A stretch of DNA of 64,000 nt from Halobacteriovoraceae bacterium (GTDB lineage Bacteria > Bdellovibrionota > Bacteriovoracia > Bacteriovoracales > Bacteriovoracaceae): contig JACKAJ010000017.1 in assembly GCA_020635135.1 (NCBI GenBank), forward strand, positions 42,632 to 106,631, in the 5' to 3' direction. A program made the translations under genes and the position numbers. The notes under the pieces were generated by a model. The model was not told the origin of the DNA. It did no database searches and was given only the letters and a program-made list of their open reading frames with translations. Shown here one piece after another: positions 45,611 through 55,349 of the stretch; positions within the stretch are counted from its first letter, which is position 1; every line of letters starts with the position of its first letter.

Positions 45611-47107
45611 TTAGCTAAGGTAATTGCAAAGAGTTCGCACGATAAGCCCTGAGCCGCCGGTTTCTGGACAATAAGGAAGGTGGTTTTGTGAATCACACAC
45701 ACCTGCAATATCCAAATGGGCCCATGAAATCTTATTTTTTATAAACTCTTCCAGAAATGCTCCAGCAACAGGCGTCCCAGCTTTACCAGGTGCTCCTATA
45801 TTTTTAATATCAGCAATTTTTGATTTTATTTGCTGACGATACTCCTCGATAATAGGAAGTTGCCACATATATTCATCTGAATTGTGAGCCGATTTCAAAA
45901 TTTGATTAACAAGTTTGTCATCATTACCCATAATCGCACAAACTTCTTTCCCAAAAGCCACCAAGCAAGCTCCCGTCAATGTTGCTGCATCAATAATAGC
46001 ATCGGGCTTTTGATCACAAGCGTAGTCGAGCGCATCCGCTAAAATTAATCGCCCCTCAGCATCGGTATTGAGGATCTCAACAGTTTTTCCACTTCTTCCT
46101 TTAAAGACGGCGTCAGGGAATGTGGCAAGTGAACTCACAGCATTGTCAGTCATCGCTAAAATGCAAGTCAACTTATGAGGGGAACCCGTGAGTACGGCTG
46201 CTCTAAAAGCAGAGTAAACCGTTGCCGAACCTCCCATATCAAATTTCATCCCCGCCATGGATGCACTTGGCTTGAGACTATAACCACCAGTATCGAATGT
46301 TATTCCTTTCCCCACCAAAGCAATGTGCTTATGTCCTTTAGCTTTTTTCTTTGGAATATAAGTGAGATGGACCAATCTCGGTTCATAGGCAGAACCACCG
46401 TTAACTGAAAGCAAAAGATTCATATTTTCTTTTTTAATAGCAGCTTTGTTAAGAATTTTTACCGTAACACCCTTACCTTTAAGAGTTTTCTTCACATCTT
46501 CTTCAATCACTTTGGCATATTTTTCAGAATGAAGGACATTGGGAACTTCATTGACGAGATCTCTACAAAAATTTACGGAATCACATATCGATGCAATCCG
46601 ATCATCTGATTTCTTCACTTGAGTCGCTTTTAAATTTTTTGAATAAAAATGAACGTTCACGAGTTCGGATGGTTTTGAGTCTGATTTATATTTCAGATAC
46701 TCATAATCTGCAAGATAGAGACTCTCCAATAAAGTTTCATACGTTTTTAGTTCTTTAAATTTTCCTGAAAAACTATGAAGATCGATACTTAAATCTTTAT
46801 TTTTTGATCTGCGAAGAGATTTAAAAACTTTCGCAAAACTTCTTCGCAATTTTTCAACAGTTAAATCAGAAGACTCTCCCAAGCCCATCAAAATAACTCG
46901 CTTGCCATTGGGACTTAGGGACAGAGTGCAACCCAAGTTTCCATCAAAACTGGCCAGGCATTCCATCGCTTCTATTTCTTTTTTCAGAGAAGCATCAAGA
47001 ATATTAAGTTGAGTAGAAAAGTTTTTTCCTTTTTTTTGTTTAACAGCAGCCACAAGTAAGAGCGATACTGATGACAAGTCTTTCGATGGTTTCAAATGTA
47101 TTTTCAT
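45611..47107 (-). CDS. pepA: Leucyl aminopeptidase PepA (M17 family)
   Basis: A dizinc aminopeptidase. The metal and catalytic motifs are VGKGITFDTGGYSLKPSASM and GMKFDMGGSATV, and the family signature NTDAEGRLILADAL. The frame extends to 47173, but AAGGAG lies six bases before the ATG at 47107, so I chose that start (498 residues), the usual size for the family. The N-terminal half shows the less conserved regulatory domain. Confidence 0.92.
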   Translation of the reverse strand: MKIHLKPSKDLSSVSLLLVAAVKQKKGKNFSTQLNILDASLKKEIEAMECLASFDGNLGCTLSLSPNGKRVILMGLGESSDLTVEKLRRSFAKVFKSLRRSKNKDLSIDLHSFSGKFKELKTYETLLESLYLADYEYLKYKSDSKPSELVNVHFYSKNLKATQVKKSDDRIASICDSVNFCRDLVNEVPNVLHSEKYAKVIEEDVKKTLKGKGVTVKILNKAAIKKENMNLLLSVNGGSAYEPRLVHLTYIPKKKAKGHKHIALVGKGITFDTGGYSLKPSASMAGMKFDMGGSATVYSAFRAAVLTGSPHKLTCILAMTDNAVSSLATFPDAVFKGRSGKTVEILNTDAEGRLILADALDYACDQKPDAIIDAATLTGACLVAFGKEVCAIMGNDDKLVNQILKSAHNSDEYMWQLPIIEEYRQQIKSKIADIKNIGAPGKAGTPVAGAFLEEFIKNKISWAHLDIAGVCDSQNHLPYCPETGGSGLIVRTLCNYLS

Positions 47108-47240
47108 ATGAATCTCCTTGAGCTTTATTTCAATTATCTGAGTTTGGAGAGATGAATATCGACGTTTATCCAAACTCAGGCTAGATAGCGAATTGTATCA
47201 GATATTGCCTAAATTGCCAGCTAACGGTAGCCTTTTAGAT

Positions 47241-48383
47241 ATGCCAAAGTCACTCATCCGCTATATCTCATTTAACGCACTCGTTCCATTTCTTTTGATT
47301 TTTATTTTTCTTATTGGCTTTCTCATGACTTTCCAGCTCATTAAAATAACAAACCTCTTAGCCAGTCAAAACGTCTCTTACGACAAAGTTCTTGAGCTTT
47401 TTTTACAGATTGCTGTGACCTTTGTTCCTCTAGCGAGCCCAATCGCTATATTGTTTTCTTCTATCTTCTGTATAAATAAACTGAGCCAAGAGTCTGAGTA
47501 CATTGCGATGAGATCATTTGGACTTTCAAACCTTCAAATTTATTTTCCCGTTTTGATAGTCTCCATCGTCATCTCTTTTTGGGTTTATACCATGGGCCAA
47601 AACGTCATCCCCATCGCAGATATGCAATTCAAAAGAACTGTTCACGAAATTAAATCTAAAAGTTTTCTTGCCGAACTAAAAAGTGGGCGATTTTTTTATG
47701 AAATCCCCAACCTCATCCTTTTCGCCAAGGAAATAGAAAAAGAAACATTCACCATGAAAGATGTTTTTGTTCGTTTAACTAAAGCACAAAAAGGTGTTAT
47801 TCAAGAAAAAATTATATCAGCCCATGAAGGAAGAATTACTTTTCTTCAAGATGATGAAAATATTTCGGATGAAATTTCAGTTGAATTTAAAAATGGTAAT
47901 ATTATTAATTATAAACCTAATGATCTGGAAGACGTAGAAAAAATTATTTTTGATGTCTACAATTTTAATATTCTAGAAGATAAAGACTCTTACAATGTTT
48001 TCAACAAAGCTTCTGGTATGCCTGAGAAAGAATTAAAGAAATTTCTCAATCTCTCCCCAAAAGAACTTGCCAAACGCCATGCCGATCAAGGTGATCTTCT
48101 TAAAGCCAAAATTGAACTCTATTCACGAATTAATAATCCTATAATTTGTCTTGTTTTTTCTTTAATTGGCTTTTGTCTTGGCATTAGCCATCAACGCTCT
48201 CAAAGTCGAAGCATTGCCAAAATATCAATCATTGTTCTAATAAGTTATTTCTCCCTCTATTTTGGAGGAATCGGGATGGCAAAAAAAGAACAGATTTCGG
48301 TATTTCTCGCCATATTTTCTCCAACCATTCTCTTTGCCATTTTCGCAATAATTATGTTCAAACGCTCAAAATGGCTTGCTTAA
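47241..48383 (+). CDS. LPS export permease LptF/LptG family
   Basis: The protein (380 residues from the ATG at 47241; a TTG at 47193 is possible) has three N-terminal membrane helices, a periplasmic beta domain at about 130-290, and three C-terminal helices (LVFSLIGFCLGISHQ and following). This is the YjgP/YjgQ family that pulls LPS from the inner membrane with LptB. LptF and LptG cannot be told apart here. It ends three bases from mtgA on the other strand. Confidence 0.85.
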   Translation: MPKSLIRYISFNALVPFLLIFIFLIGFLMTFQLIKITNLLASQNVSYDKVLELFLQIAVTFVPLASPIAILFSSIFCINKLSQESEYIAMRSFGLSNLQIYFPVLIVSIVISFWVYTMGQNVIPIADMQFKRTVHEIKSKSFLAELKSGRFFYEIPNLILFAKEIEKETFTMKDVFVRLTKAQKGVIQEKIISAHEGRITFLQDDENISDEISVEFKNGNIINYKPNDLEDVEKIIFDVYNFNILEDKDSYNVFNKASGMPEKELKKFLNLSPKELAKRHADQGDLLKAKIELYSRINNPIICLVFSLIGFCLGISHQRSQSRSIAKISIIVLISYFSLYFGGIGMAKKEQISVFLAIFSPTILFAIFAIIMFKRSKWLA

Positions 48384-48386
48384 AAA

Positions 48387-49163
48387 TTAAGGGTAGAAAT
48401 ATTCTTCTGACGGAAGCCCTTCCCACGAAAAATTATGCATCAACTCTAAATCACGCTCTTCTTCCGTAATGATTTTTGCAGTCACTAATTTATCAAGAAT
48501 ATTTTCAATTTGAGATCGAGCAAATTCAGTAAGCTCCATTTTCCGAAAAGACTCTCCATACCGAATCGGGCTCGGCAGTAACATCGCCAAAAAGGCTCCT
48601 TGCCGATAACTCAAATCACTCGGAGGGTTTTGAAAGTAATGTCTCGAAGCTTTTTTAATTCCGTAAATATTGGGACCAAACTCAGCGAGATTAATGTATT
48701 GTTCGAGAATCCATTTTTTAGAAACAACGTTTTCATAGATCAAGGCCAGAATAATTTCATTAAACTTTCTAAAAACACTGCGACTGCTTGTCAGAAAAAG
48801 ATTTTTAATCACTTGTTGAGTTATGGTGCTAGCTCCGCGGGTCAACTTACCTTTCTCGGCACTTTCTTCGATAACATCAAAAAGTTGTTTCCAGTCCACT
48901 CCAGAGTGCTGATAAAAGGCCCAATCCTCACTAATAATAATTGGCCATAAAACTTTCGAAGAAACATTGCTCAACTTCACCCAGTCTTGGGGTATTTTAT
49001 CGACAAAATTCACTTCTATCTCAGATTTGCTTAATCTCTTTATCGTGAAATAAGAATTTTTATGAGTCAGAATCCCTGTAAAACTCACAAGCAAAGCAAC
49101 ATAAAGAACTGAAAAAATTAAAACGGTGGATAGACTAAGGAGAACTAACTTTTTTTTCGACAT
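48387..49163 (-). CDS. mtgA: Monofunctional peptidoglycan glycosyltransferase MtgA
   Basis: The 258-residue enzyme has a membrane anchor (LVLLSLSTVLIFSVLYVALL) and a GT51 domain. The catalytic glutamate lies in IISEDWAFYQHSGVDW, and the second motif is RGASTITQQVIKNLFL, followed by YINLAEFGPNIYGIKKASRHYF. No transpeptidase domain follows, which separates it from class A PBPs. It polymerises lipid II into glycan strands. Confidence 0.9.
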   Translation of the reverse strand: MSKKKLVLLSLSTVLIFSVLYVALLVSFTGILTHKNSYFTIKRLSKSEIEVNFVDKIPQDWVKLSNVSSKVLWPIIISEDWAFYQHSGVDWKQLFDVIEESAEKGKLTRGASTITQQVIKNLFLTSSRSVFRKFNEIILALIYENVVSKKWILEQYINLAEFGPNIYGIKKASRHYFQNPPSDLSYRQGAFLAMLLPSPIRYGESFRKMELTEFARSQIENILDKLVTAKIITEEERDLELMHNFSWEGLPSEEYFYP

Positions 49164-49172
49164 AATGAAATA

Positions 49173-49202
49173 CTCCGAAGTTAATTTTAATCAACTTCGG
49201 AG
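49173..49202 (-). terminator. Hairpin terminator after the porin-like gene
   Basis: CTCCGAAGTT and AACTTCGGAG form a 10-bp perfect stem around a 10-base loop, 25 bases after the outer membrane protein stop. It is followed by only a short T-rich segment on the minus strand. Confidence 0.65.
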
Positions 49203-49227
49203 CATAATTCAAAAATATTTCTTGAAA

Positions 49228-50349
49228 TTAGAAATTATAAGTAGCAGAAACTCTTGATTCAAGTGAATCAGTGCTTGAAGAACCAAGGAACGTATCGATA
49301 ACAAAGCCATCGAAAACCAGTCCGAAACCAGTGTTAACCACTGTTGTGTTCTCTAGCATACTTTTCTTGCTATTAGAGTCTTCTGATTGAGAGTAAAGAG
49401 ATTGAGAAATAGACCCTCTAAGAACCAACCATGACTTAGCATCAAATTCGATACCAACAGTCACAGGGAGGTTGTATGTTTTTGTATCAGCAGTTGTAGA
49501 AACAGGAGAACTGTATTTCAATTCAGTTTTAGTGTAGTCAATCTCAAGCTTGCTGAAGACTTTGGCTTTTTCATTCAAGCTTTTAACTTTTCCAGCACCG
49601 AGTTTGATTGTGTCATATGTGTACTCACCATCAGCAGTGTCGGCACTGAAGTTACTTGCATCAAATCCACTATCATTCGTTGCATTTGTAAAATCAAAGT
49701 TTGAGTGAATGAGATCGAGATAGACATCATAATCTTTAACTTTTTGGATGACACCCAGTTGGACTCCAAGCTTTCCATCAAATTCAGTTGTTCCAATTTC
49801 AGCTGTATTACTAATAGCGATATTAGCATAAGCTTTTGTGTTTCCAGAAATGACCCCAAGACCAGTATCGAAAGAATTCGACTTTTCATCATTGGCTTCA
49901 TCTTCAGTTTGAGAAATACCAAGTTTAAGACCCCATTGAATCCCAGCGTCTCCACCAATAAAAAATTCAAATTTATTATCTTCACCTTTTAGAGTATCAC
50001 TTACGTTATTTCTAAAAGTGTTCGCTAATTGTGATTCGTTACCAAACCAAAGACCGTATACGAGATTGTTAGCCTCAGCGATGTAACCACCATCTGCTCT
50101 TGGAGTGGCGTTAGTATCAGTTACAGCAGAACCACCAGCAGCATTGTCTGAGTCAGTTCCCCATTCAAACATTACAAAATCTTTGTAATTATTAACTTCG
50201 GCAGCATTGAGGTGGATATTTCTTTGGTCGTCAATGTATTGAGATCCAAAAGTTGATTCACCGAAAGTAAGAAGTCTTGCTTTACTGGCCCAAGCATTTG
50301 AACCCAACAGTCCAAGACAAATAACGAGATAAGACAATTTCCTAGTCAT
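49228..50349 (-). CDS. Outer membrane porin-like beta-barrel protein
   Basis: The 373-residue protein has a signal peptide (YLVICLGLLGSNAWA, cut before SKARLL). The mature part has amphipathic strands with alternating pattern (KLGVQLGVIQKV, YDVYLDLIHSNFDF, VNTGFGLVFDGFVIDTFLG) and ends in aromatic YNF, the outer-membrane insertion signal. The large loops are rich in N, D, T and S. It is probably a porin or major outer membrane protein. It has a strong AAGGAG and a hairpin terminator, which suggests high expression. Confidence 0.75.
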   Translation of the reverse strand: MTRKLSYLVICLGLLGSNAWASKARLLTFGESTFGSQYIDDQRNIHLNAAEVNNYKDFVMFEWGTDSDNAAGGSAVTDTNATPRADGGYIAEANNLVYGLWFGNESQLANTFRNNVSDTLKGEDNKFEFFIGGDAGIQWGLKLGISQTEDEANDEKSNSFDTGLGVISGNTKAYANIAISNTAEIGTTEFDGKLGVQLGVIQKVKDYDVYLDLIHSNFDFTNATNDSGFDASNFSADTADGEYTYDTIKLGAGKVKSLNEKAKVFSKLEIDYTKTELKYSSPVSTTADTKTYNLPVTVGIEFDAKSWLVLRGSISQSLYSQSEDSNSKKSMLENTTVVNTGFGLVFDGFVIDTFLGSSSTDSLESRVSATYNF

Positions 50350-50390
50350 AGAGAACTCCTTTAAACATACGTGTTACAGCACTAACTTAA

Positions 50391-51539
50391 CTACTGAATC
50401 GCGGTTAATTTTTGTCTGTGATCATTGTAAGCATTAAACATGTTCATAATGAAGGGAAAATTGCAGTTTGAAAATGTTTTTTTACTCAAGGATGCTTGAG
50501 GACCAATAAACATGGGGAAGTCGGGATGTTCAAAAACAACATCTTCTAGAGATTCTTCATCTCTTAATGCGCAAAGAAAATCATCATAATAAAAAACGCT
50601 TTCGTTTATAATTTTTGTACCGATATCTGGAAAAATTCTATTCAAATTTCTTTTAATGAGGCGAAGCTTCTTTCCAAGAAATTCTTCATCGACTTCATCG
50701 TCACCAATTAAACATAATATGCGTACAACTTGCGACGACTTCCCATCACTCAATTTTTTTGGTTTAGAAAAATCCACAATGAAATGTCCCCAATCGTGAG
50801 TTTGGCTTTGAGGAATAAAAAATGTTTGCGATTTTTCTCTCACCACTTCATCAATCACCCAATAAGCTTGAAGAATAGGAACTTGCTCAAAACCAAGAAG
50901 GGCAGGAACACATTGTTCATCACCACTTTCTTTAATCATTTGTTTGGCAACATTGTAATACTTTTTGCGAGAGTCTCCCCACATGAGATTTTCTGTTTCA
51001 ATGACAGTTCCATCACTACCGACCAATCTCCAGAGACCATTATCCTCTTTTGAAACTTGAGAAACTATAAAGTGTGAACTTTTAAGATCATTGACACTTA
51101 GACCTTCGCTCTCAAGCAACTCTTCGACAGAAAAAGTATACGGTCTTTCAATAAAGTATGATTCAAAAGGCATCAGTGTATGTGGCTTGGCTCGACCATC
51201 AAAGGGTTTGAATGCCTGGTCTTTGTAAAAATAAGGTTCTTCTTCAAACTCTTCCAAGGCAACACCTGGAAAAAGATTGCGAAAACTTTCGGCCTGTTCC
51301 TTTCCTCTAACAAAAAGAAGATAGTGCTTAAACATTGCAACGTATTCAGGACCAGAAATTTGCTTATCTGTGAGAAGAATTGTTTCAGTTTCCCCGTATT
51401 TTTTTTGATAGAGAAGCCCTGTCAGCATGGCCCCAATATTATTGCCAACAACAACAGCTTTTTTTCTTAAGACCTTCACACCGGCGTGGATTCCCGATTG
51501 ATCTTGAGAATTCTTAAGATTTAATATTCCAAAAGACAA
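50391..51539 (-). CDS. Possible FAD/NAD-binding oxidoreductase-like protein
   Basis: The 382-residue protein has a Rossmann-like start at about residues 27-45 (KKAVVVGNNIGAMLTGLLYQ), where the usual GxGxxG reads GNNIGA. The last third includes FPMFIGPQASLSKKTFSNCN. It resembles FAD-dependent amine/protoporphyrinogen oxidases in plan, but the match is weak. No signal peptide is present. It lies 41 bases upstream of the porin gene, and a common transcript is possible. Confidence 0.45.
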   Translation of the reverse strand: MSFGILNLKNSQDQSGIHAGVKVLRKKAVVVGNNIGAMLTGLLYQKKYGETETILLTDKQISGPEYVAMFKHYLLFVRGKEQAESFRNLFPGVALEEFEEEPYFYKDQAFKPFDGRAKPHTLMPFESYFIERPYTFSVEELLESEGLSVNDLKSSHFIVSQVSKEDNGLWRLVGSDGTVIETENLMWGDSRKKYYNVAKQMIKESGDEQCVPALLGFEQVPILQAYWVIDEVVREKSQTFFIPQSQTHDWGHFIVDFSKPKKLSDGKSSQVVRILCLIGDDEVDEEFLGKKLRLIKRNLNRIFPDIGTKIINESVFYYDDFLCALRDEESLEDVVFEHPDFPMFIGPQASLSKKTFSNCNFPFIMNMFNAYNDHRQKLTAIQ

Positions 51540-51572
51540 AGGAGTCTCCTCTTCAAGGTACTAAATAAATGC

Positions 51573-53093
51573 TTATTTGATAGCTAACACAACTCCAGGG
51601 TGGATGTAGCCATCTTTAATCTTCCCTAGATTGCTTTTTATCAGTGTATTTATGGATACTCCAGTTTTTTTCGACACGGCCCAGAGAGTGTCCCCTTTGC
51701 GCACCTTGTAAAACTGGGTCGGGTTATCAATCTTCGTCCCATAACGTTTGGCTATCTGAATGCGCTTGCTCATAGAAGTTCCTCTCCTCCCTCGCCCATA
51801 GCGCTTGCGGCGATAGAGATCGGCATACATCTTATGAGTCCGGCTTTGTCCTTCACGGAAGGGAAGATGAACTTCTTCACCTTTTTTAAAAGTTTGGTTG
51901 ACCGGAACTTCATTGAGATTAGCTATAACTTCTTTGGGTACTTTGAATTTTTGTGAAATAACATTAACTGAAGCAACTGATCTCACAGTGTATTTTTGGT
52001 AGTTATCTTTCGCGATAAATTCTTTTTGGCTGCAGCACTCGTTATAGGCAGCTCTTTTTCCAACGGGCACTCTCACGGGGTAATATGGTCTTTTTGGTGG
52101 TGTCACCCATCGCATGAGTTCTGGGTTCCAGCGTTGAATTTCTTCAAAGGGCATCCCTAGAGAGTCTGCTAACAAATAAAGATCACTTCCCTTATCCACG
52201 TGAACGACTTCATACTCAAGTGGTTGCTGAAAGTTAATTTCTTTATCAAACCCAAAAACTTCTAAGTTTTTACCTAAAATAGCGAGAGCCATAATTTTGG
52301 GTACATAATTCTTTGTCTCTGAACGAAGATAGCGTCCTCTTCTCAATCGCCAAAAATCTTGCGAGCGATAACGACGAGTTGCTCGCATAACTTTCCCCTC
52401 TCCGGCATTATAAGCGGCTGCTGCTAGTTCCCACGATTGGAAAAGCCCATAAAGATCTTTTAAATAGCGAGACGCTGCGAGGGTTGCTTTGATAGGATCG
52501 CGTCTTTCATCGATATACCAATCTATTTCTAATCCATATTTTTTTCCAGTCCCTTTAATAAATTGCCAAGGTCCTACTGCTGAAGCCCAAGAGCGTGCTT
52601 CGTTTTGAAATCCTGATTCGGCCATTGCCAAGTAGATAAGATCTCTAGGCAGACCATTTTCAGCCAGAATATCACTGAGGATTGGAGCATAACGACCAGC
52701 ACGTTCTGCGTATTTAATAAACCAACTCCGTCCACGAGTTAAAAAATAATTAACCCACTTTTCTGTATAGCGGTTATAGGTCACTGGAATTGAAAAAAAT
52801 TGATTCTTTAAATTAAGTTCTTCACCGTTTTCAATTTTGTAATAAGGAATTTCACCGTAGTTTTCTGCTTTTCCGTGGTCACTACCGACAATACAACCTT
52901 CACACTCCGGGAGCTTGGCAATAATCCCCGCAGTTTCCTTTTTCTTATAATAGGCCTCTTCATCTTGGTGAATTTGCTCAGAAAGCTGTACTTGCTCGAC
53001 TTCCTCTGTCTGAGAGCTTTTTTGAACAAGAGAGCACCCTTGGATGAGGAATATAAAAATTACTAATAAATTCAATATGTTACGCAATGACAA
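51573..53093 (-). CDS. MltD-like lytic transglycosylase lipoprotein with LysM repeats
   Basis: The 506-residue protein has a lipobox (LIQGCS, Cys about 20), then a SLT domain at about 135-260 (DLIYLAMAESGFQNEARSW, AVGPWQFIKGTGKKYGL, ELAAAAYNAGEGKV; the catalytic Glu is in AESGF), and two LysM repeats at about 363-410 and 460-506 (YKVRKGDTLWAVSKKTGVS). This is the MltD plan: it cuts glycan strands from the outer membrane side. Many Bdellovibrionota use such enzymes in growth and prey entry; that role here is inference. Confidence 0.9.
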   Translation of the reverse strand: MSLRNILNLLVIFIFLIQGCSLVQKSSQTEEVEQVQLSEQIHQDEEAYYKKKETAGIIAKLPECEGCIVGSDHGKAENYGEIPYYKIENGEELNLKNQFFSIPVTYNRYTEKWVNYFLTRGRSWFIKYAERAGRYAPILSDILAENGLPRDLIYLAMAESGFQNEARSWASAVGPWQFIKGTGKKYGLEIDWYIDERRDPIKATLAASRYLKDLYGLFQSWELAAAAYNAGEGKVMRATRRYRSQDFWRLRRGRYLRSETKNYVPKIMALAILGKNLEVFGFDKEINFQQPLEYEVVHVDKGSDLYLLADSLGMPFEEIQRWNPELMRWVTPPKRPYYPVRVPVGKRAAYNECCSQKEFIAKDNYQKYTVRSVASVNVISQKFKVPKEVIANLNEVPVNQTFKKGEEVHLPFREGQSRTHKMYADLYRRKRYGRGRRGTSMSKRIQIAKRYGTKIDNPTQFYKVRKGDTLWAVSKKTGVSINTLIKSNLGKIKDGYIHPGVVLAIK

Positions 53094-53166
53094 ACCTTTC
53101 TGTTATCCAAAAATTTAAAAGTTTCCTATAGTATACCATTGTGGCTCAAGAAATAACGTCTGTCAC

Positions 53167-53196
53167 TTGAACCATACTGCTTATCGATCGTACCAT
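53167..53196 (+). promoter_or_regulatory. Promoter of the 53204 gene, possibly leaderless
   Basis: TTGAAC (53167-53172) and TACCAT (53191-53196) are 18 bases apart, and the -10 box ends seven bases before ATG. No Shine-Dalgarno is visible. Confidence 0.4.
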
Positions 53197-53203
53197 AGAG
53201 AAT

Positions 53204-53758
53204 ATGAAGTTTTTGAGTAAATTATTTTTTACATTCATACTTGGCTTTAACCTACAAAACTCCTCTGGGAAAGTCGATCCACCTAACTACAATTTCACAT
53301 TAGACAAATTAGCGATTTATTATCCAGATAAACCTTTTTCAGAAATTGAAAAACTTCATAAAGAAAGGCTACAACTCATTAAAGATGAGCAAGAAATCAA
53401 GCTTTACAAGGTTCTTATTCAAGATCGTCGCTACACTTTTTCGCTCTTTTTTCACACTTCAAAAGGTAAAATACTCGACTTTTATACTCGCCTTCCCAAT
53501 TACTTCCTCCACGACGTTTTTCACCAATCACTCATTAACCGCTATGGAAAACAAAAAGAATACAAACTCACGAATGGAGTGGCCCTCTATCAATGGGAAG
53601 TTGATAATCTCAAGATCCTCTACAGTGGGACTTGTTCAATGACCTGTTTTCCGATTTTTTTGACTGTTTATAAAATGAAATATCCCGAACCAGAGTTAGG
53701 AAGCTTTGTTCCCTATTATCTCCAGCTTGATGGCGTTGAAGTGGAAAAGAAAAAATAA
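53204..53758 (+). CDS. Secreted protein of unknown function
   Basis: The 184-residue protein has a signal-like N terminus (FLSKLFFTFILGFNLQNSSG). The mature part is beta-rich and aromatic (VLIQDRRYTFSLFFHTSKGK, FYTRLPNYFLHDVFHQS), with a CSMTCF pair near residue 147. It ends three bases from msrA on the other strand. I do not recognise the family. Confidence 0.6.
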   Translation: MKFLSKLFFTFILGFNLQNSSGKVDPPNYNFTLDKLAIYYPDKPFSEIEKLHKERLQLIKDEQEIKLYKVLIQDRRYTFSLFFHTSKGKILDFYTRLPNYFLHDVFHQSLINRYGKQKEYKLTNGVALYQWEVDNLKILYSGTCSMTCFPIFLTVYKMKYPEPELGSFVPYYLQLDGVEVEKKK

Positions 53759-53761
53759 TTT

Positions 53762-54379
53762 TTAAAGCTTACCTAAATTCGGCTTCCAAAATTTTTCAAT
53801 AAACTGGTCTCGCCCCGATCCTGCACGATAACTTTTATATCTTTGAATCGATTGAGGATTTTTTTTATAAAAATCCTGGTGGTATTCCTCAGCGGGATAG
53901 AAACTCTCAAATTTGCGAATAGCTGTGACGACTGGTTTTTTAAAAATTTTAAGTTTATTAATTTTTTCTTTGTATTCTTCAGCCAATTGTTTTTGCTCCT
54001 CTGAGTGATAGAAAATGGCCGTGCGGTATTGATTCCCGCGATCGACAAATTGCCCTCCGTCATCGGTAGGATCGATATTACTCCAAAAAACTTTGAGGAG
54101 CTTTTTATAATTGATAACTTTGGGATCGTAAGTCACTTGAATAGATTCTAAGTGTTTAGTGGCTCCAGAAGAAACTTCATAGTAATTGGGATCAACTTTT
54201 TTTCCACCCGCATAACCTGAAATGACTGACTTCACTCCTTTGAGTTCTTCAAAGGGATGTTCCATACACCAGAAACAACCGCCCGCAAATGTCGCAAGCT
54301 TTAATTCCTTTTTAGGTACTTCTTTTGCAAAGACATAAAAATTTGTGAATAAAAATGAAAATAAAAGAAAATATTTCAT
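53762..54379 (-). CDS. msrA: Secreted peptide-methionine (S)-S-oxide reductase MsrA
   Basis: MsrA repairs oxidised methionine. The catalytic motif GCFWCMEHPFEE is at about residues 34-45, followed by VISGYAGGKKVDPNYYEVSSG and the C-terminal EEYHQDFYKKN. The N-terminal segment (YFLLFSFLFTNFYVFA) is a signal peptide, so this copy acts outside the cytoplasm. Length is 205. Confidence 0.95.
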   Translation of the reverse strand: MKYFLLFSFLFTNFYVFAKEVPKKELKLATFAGGCFWCMEHPFEELKGVKSVISGYAGGKKVDPNYYEVSSGATKHLESIQVTYDPKVINYKKLLKVFWSNIDPTDDGGQFVDRGNQYRTAIFYHSEEQKQLAEEYKEKINKLKIFKKPVVTAIRKFESFYPAEEYHQDFYKKNPQSIQRYKSYRAGSGRDQFIEKFWKPNLGKL

Positions 54380-54390
54380 AAGACTCCTCC

Positions 54391-55224
54391 TTATGTTTGA
54401 GAAGAGTCTATACGCAATAAGCCCGTTTTGTCTCGATCGAAGTGTGATCGAGAAAAGATTTTCCCATTAGATATTTCTACTAGTTTTTCAGTGTGGTATT
54501 TGACATTGTTAGAGACAATCGAGTGTGAAAAATAAATCGATTTCGACATGAGAAAACTAAAAAGTTCTTCGCTTCTCATCCCGCGAGGTCTCGTCTCGAG
54601 AGTTTCTTCAAGTCTGATAATATTAAAAGGATTTTTAAGTTTAACAAACCCGTCACTCGAATAGAGCTCTCTTCGTTTGAGATCCACTAAAAAGAACTCA
54701 CCTTCTGACTGATCGGAACTCATCACCACGGCCCCATCTCTTACCTGAAAGCCATAAAAACCAATTAAACTCGATTTGCTTAAAGCCAATCCAACGTAGC
54801 GACTGATAATGACTTTAAATTGCTGGAAGTATTCTGCTTCCCCCCAGTATTCCGTATCCATCGATAGTGAGAGTTTCCAATCTTTAGCAAATGGCGAATA
54901 AATCATGGCCCCTAAAGACTGATAAACATAAATATAATGATTAAAGCGCTTGAGAATCGCTTCTTTTCCGACATGATTTGAAGTGCTCAATGAATAGTTT
55001 ATTTGCTTAACAACTTTAACATTCGCCTCTTCAACTGAGAGCATTTTCACTTTACTCGAAATGGCCTGCGCCCAGTCCTTTTGATCGAGTGATACAAATC
55101 CTACACTTGCAAGTGCTGGACCCACTATTTTCTCAACTTCCCTAGAGTCAAAACTAACAAGAACACCTGTTTTCTTTTGTGGGTAGAGTGAATAGAGAGC
55201 AATCATTTCTTCTGTTTTTCCCAT
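54391..55224 (-). CDS. Protein of unknown function upstream of msrA
   Basis: The 277-residue protein lacks a signal peptide and membrane helix. It is beta-rich with a central YVYQSLGAMIYSPFAKDWKL and FFLVDLKRRELYSSDGFVKL. It is eleven bases upstream of msrA, so the two may share a message. I do not recognise a family. Confidence 0.55.
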   Translation of the reverse strand: MGKTEEMIALYSLYPQKKTGVLVSFDSREVEKIVGPALASVGFVSLDQKDWAQAISSKVKMLSVEEANVKVVKQINYSLSTSNHVGKEAILKRFNHYIYVYQSLGAMIYSPFAKDWKLSLSMDTEYWGEAEYFQQFKVIISRYVGLALSKSSLIGFYGFQVRDGAVVMSSDQSEGEFFLVDLKRRELYSSDGFVKLKNPFNIIRLEETLETRPRGMRSEELFSFLMSKSIYFSHSIVSNNVKYHTEKLVEISNGKIFSRSHFDRDKTGLLRIDSSQT

Positions 55225-55349
55225 TTTATCTTCTCCATCCTCTTGTTCGTCACTTAACCCCCTACGGACTTAGTCAATATTTCATACCGGAATTTTTTTC
55301 CTTGAGAATATTTGATATAGAAACGCCAATACTGCCGATAAGGATTTGA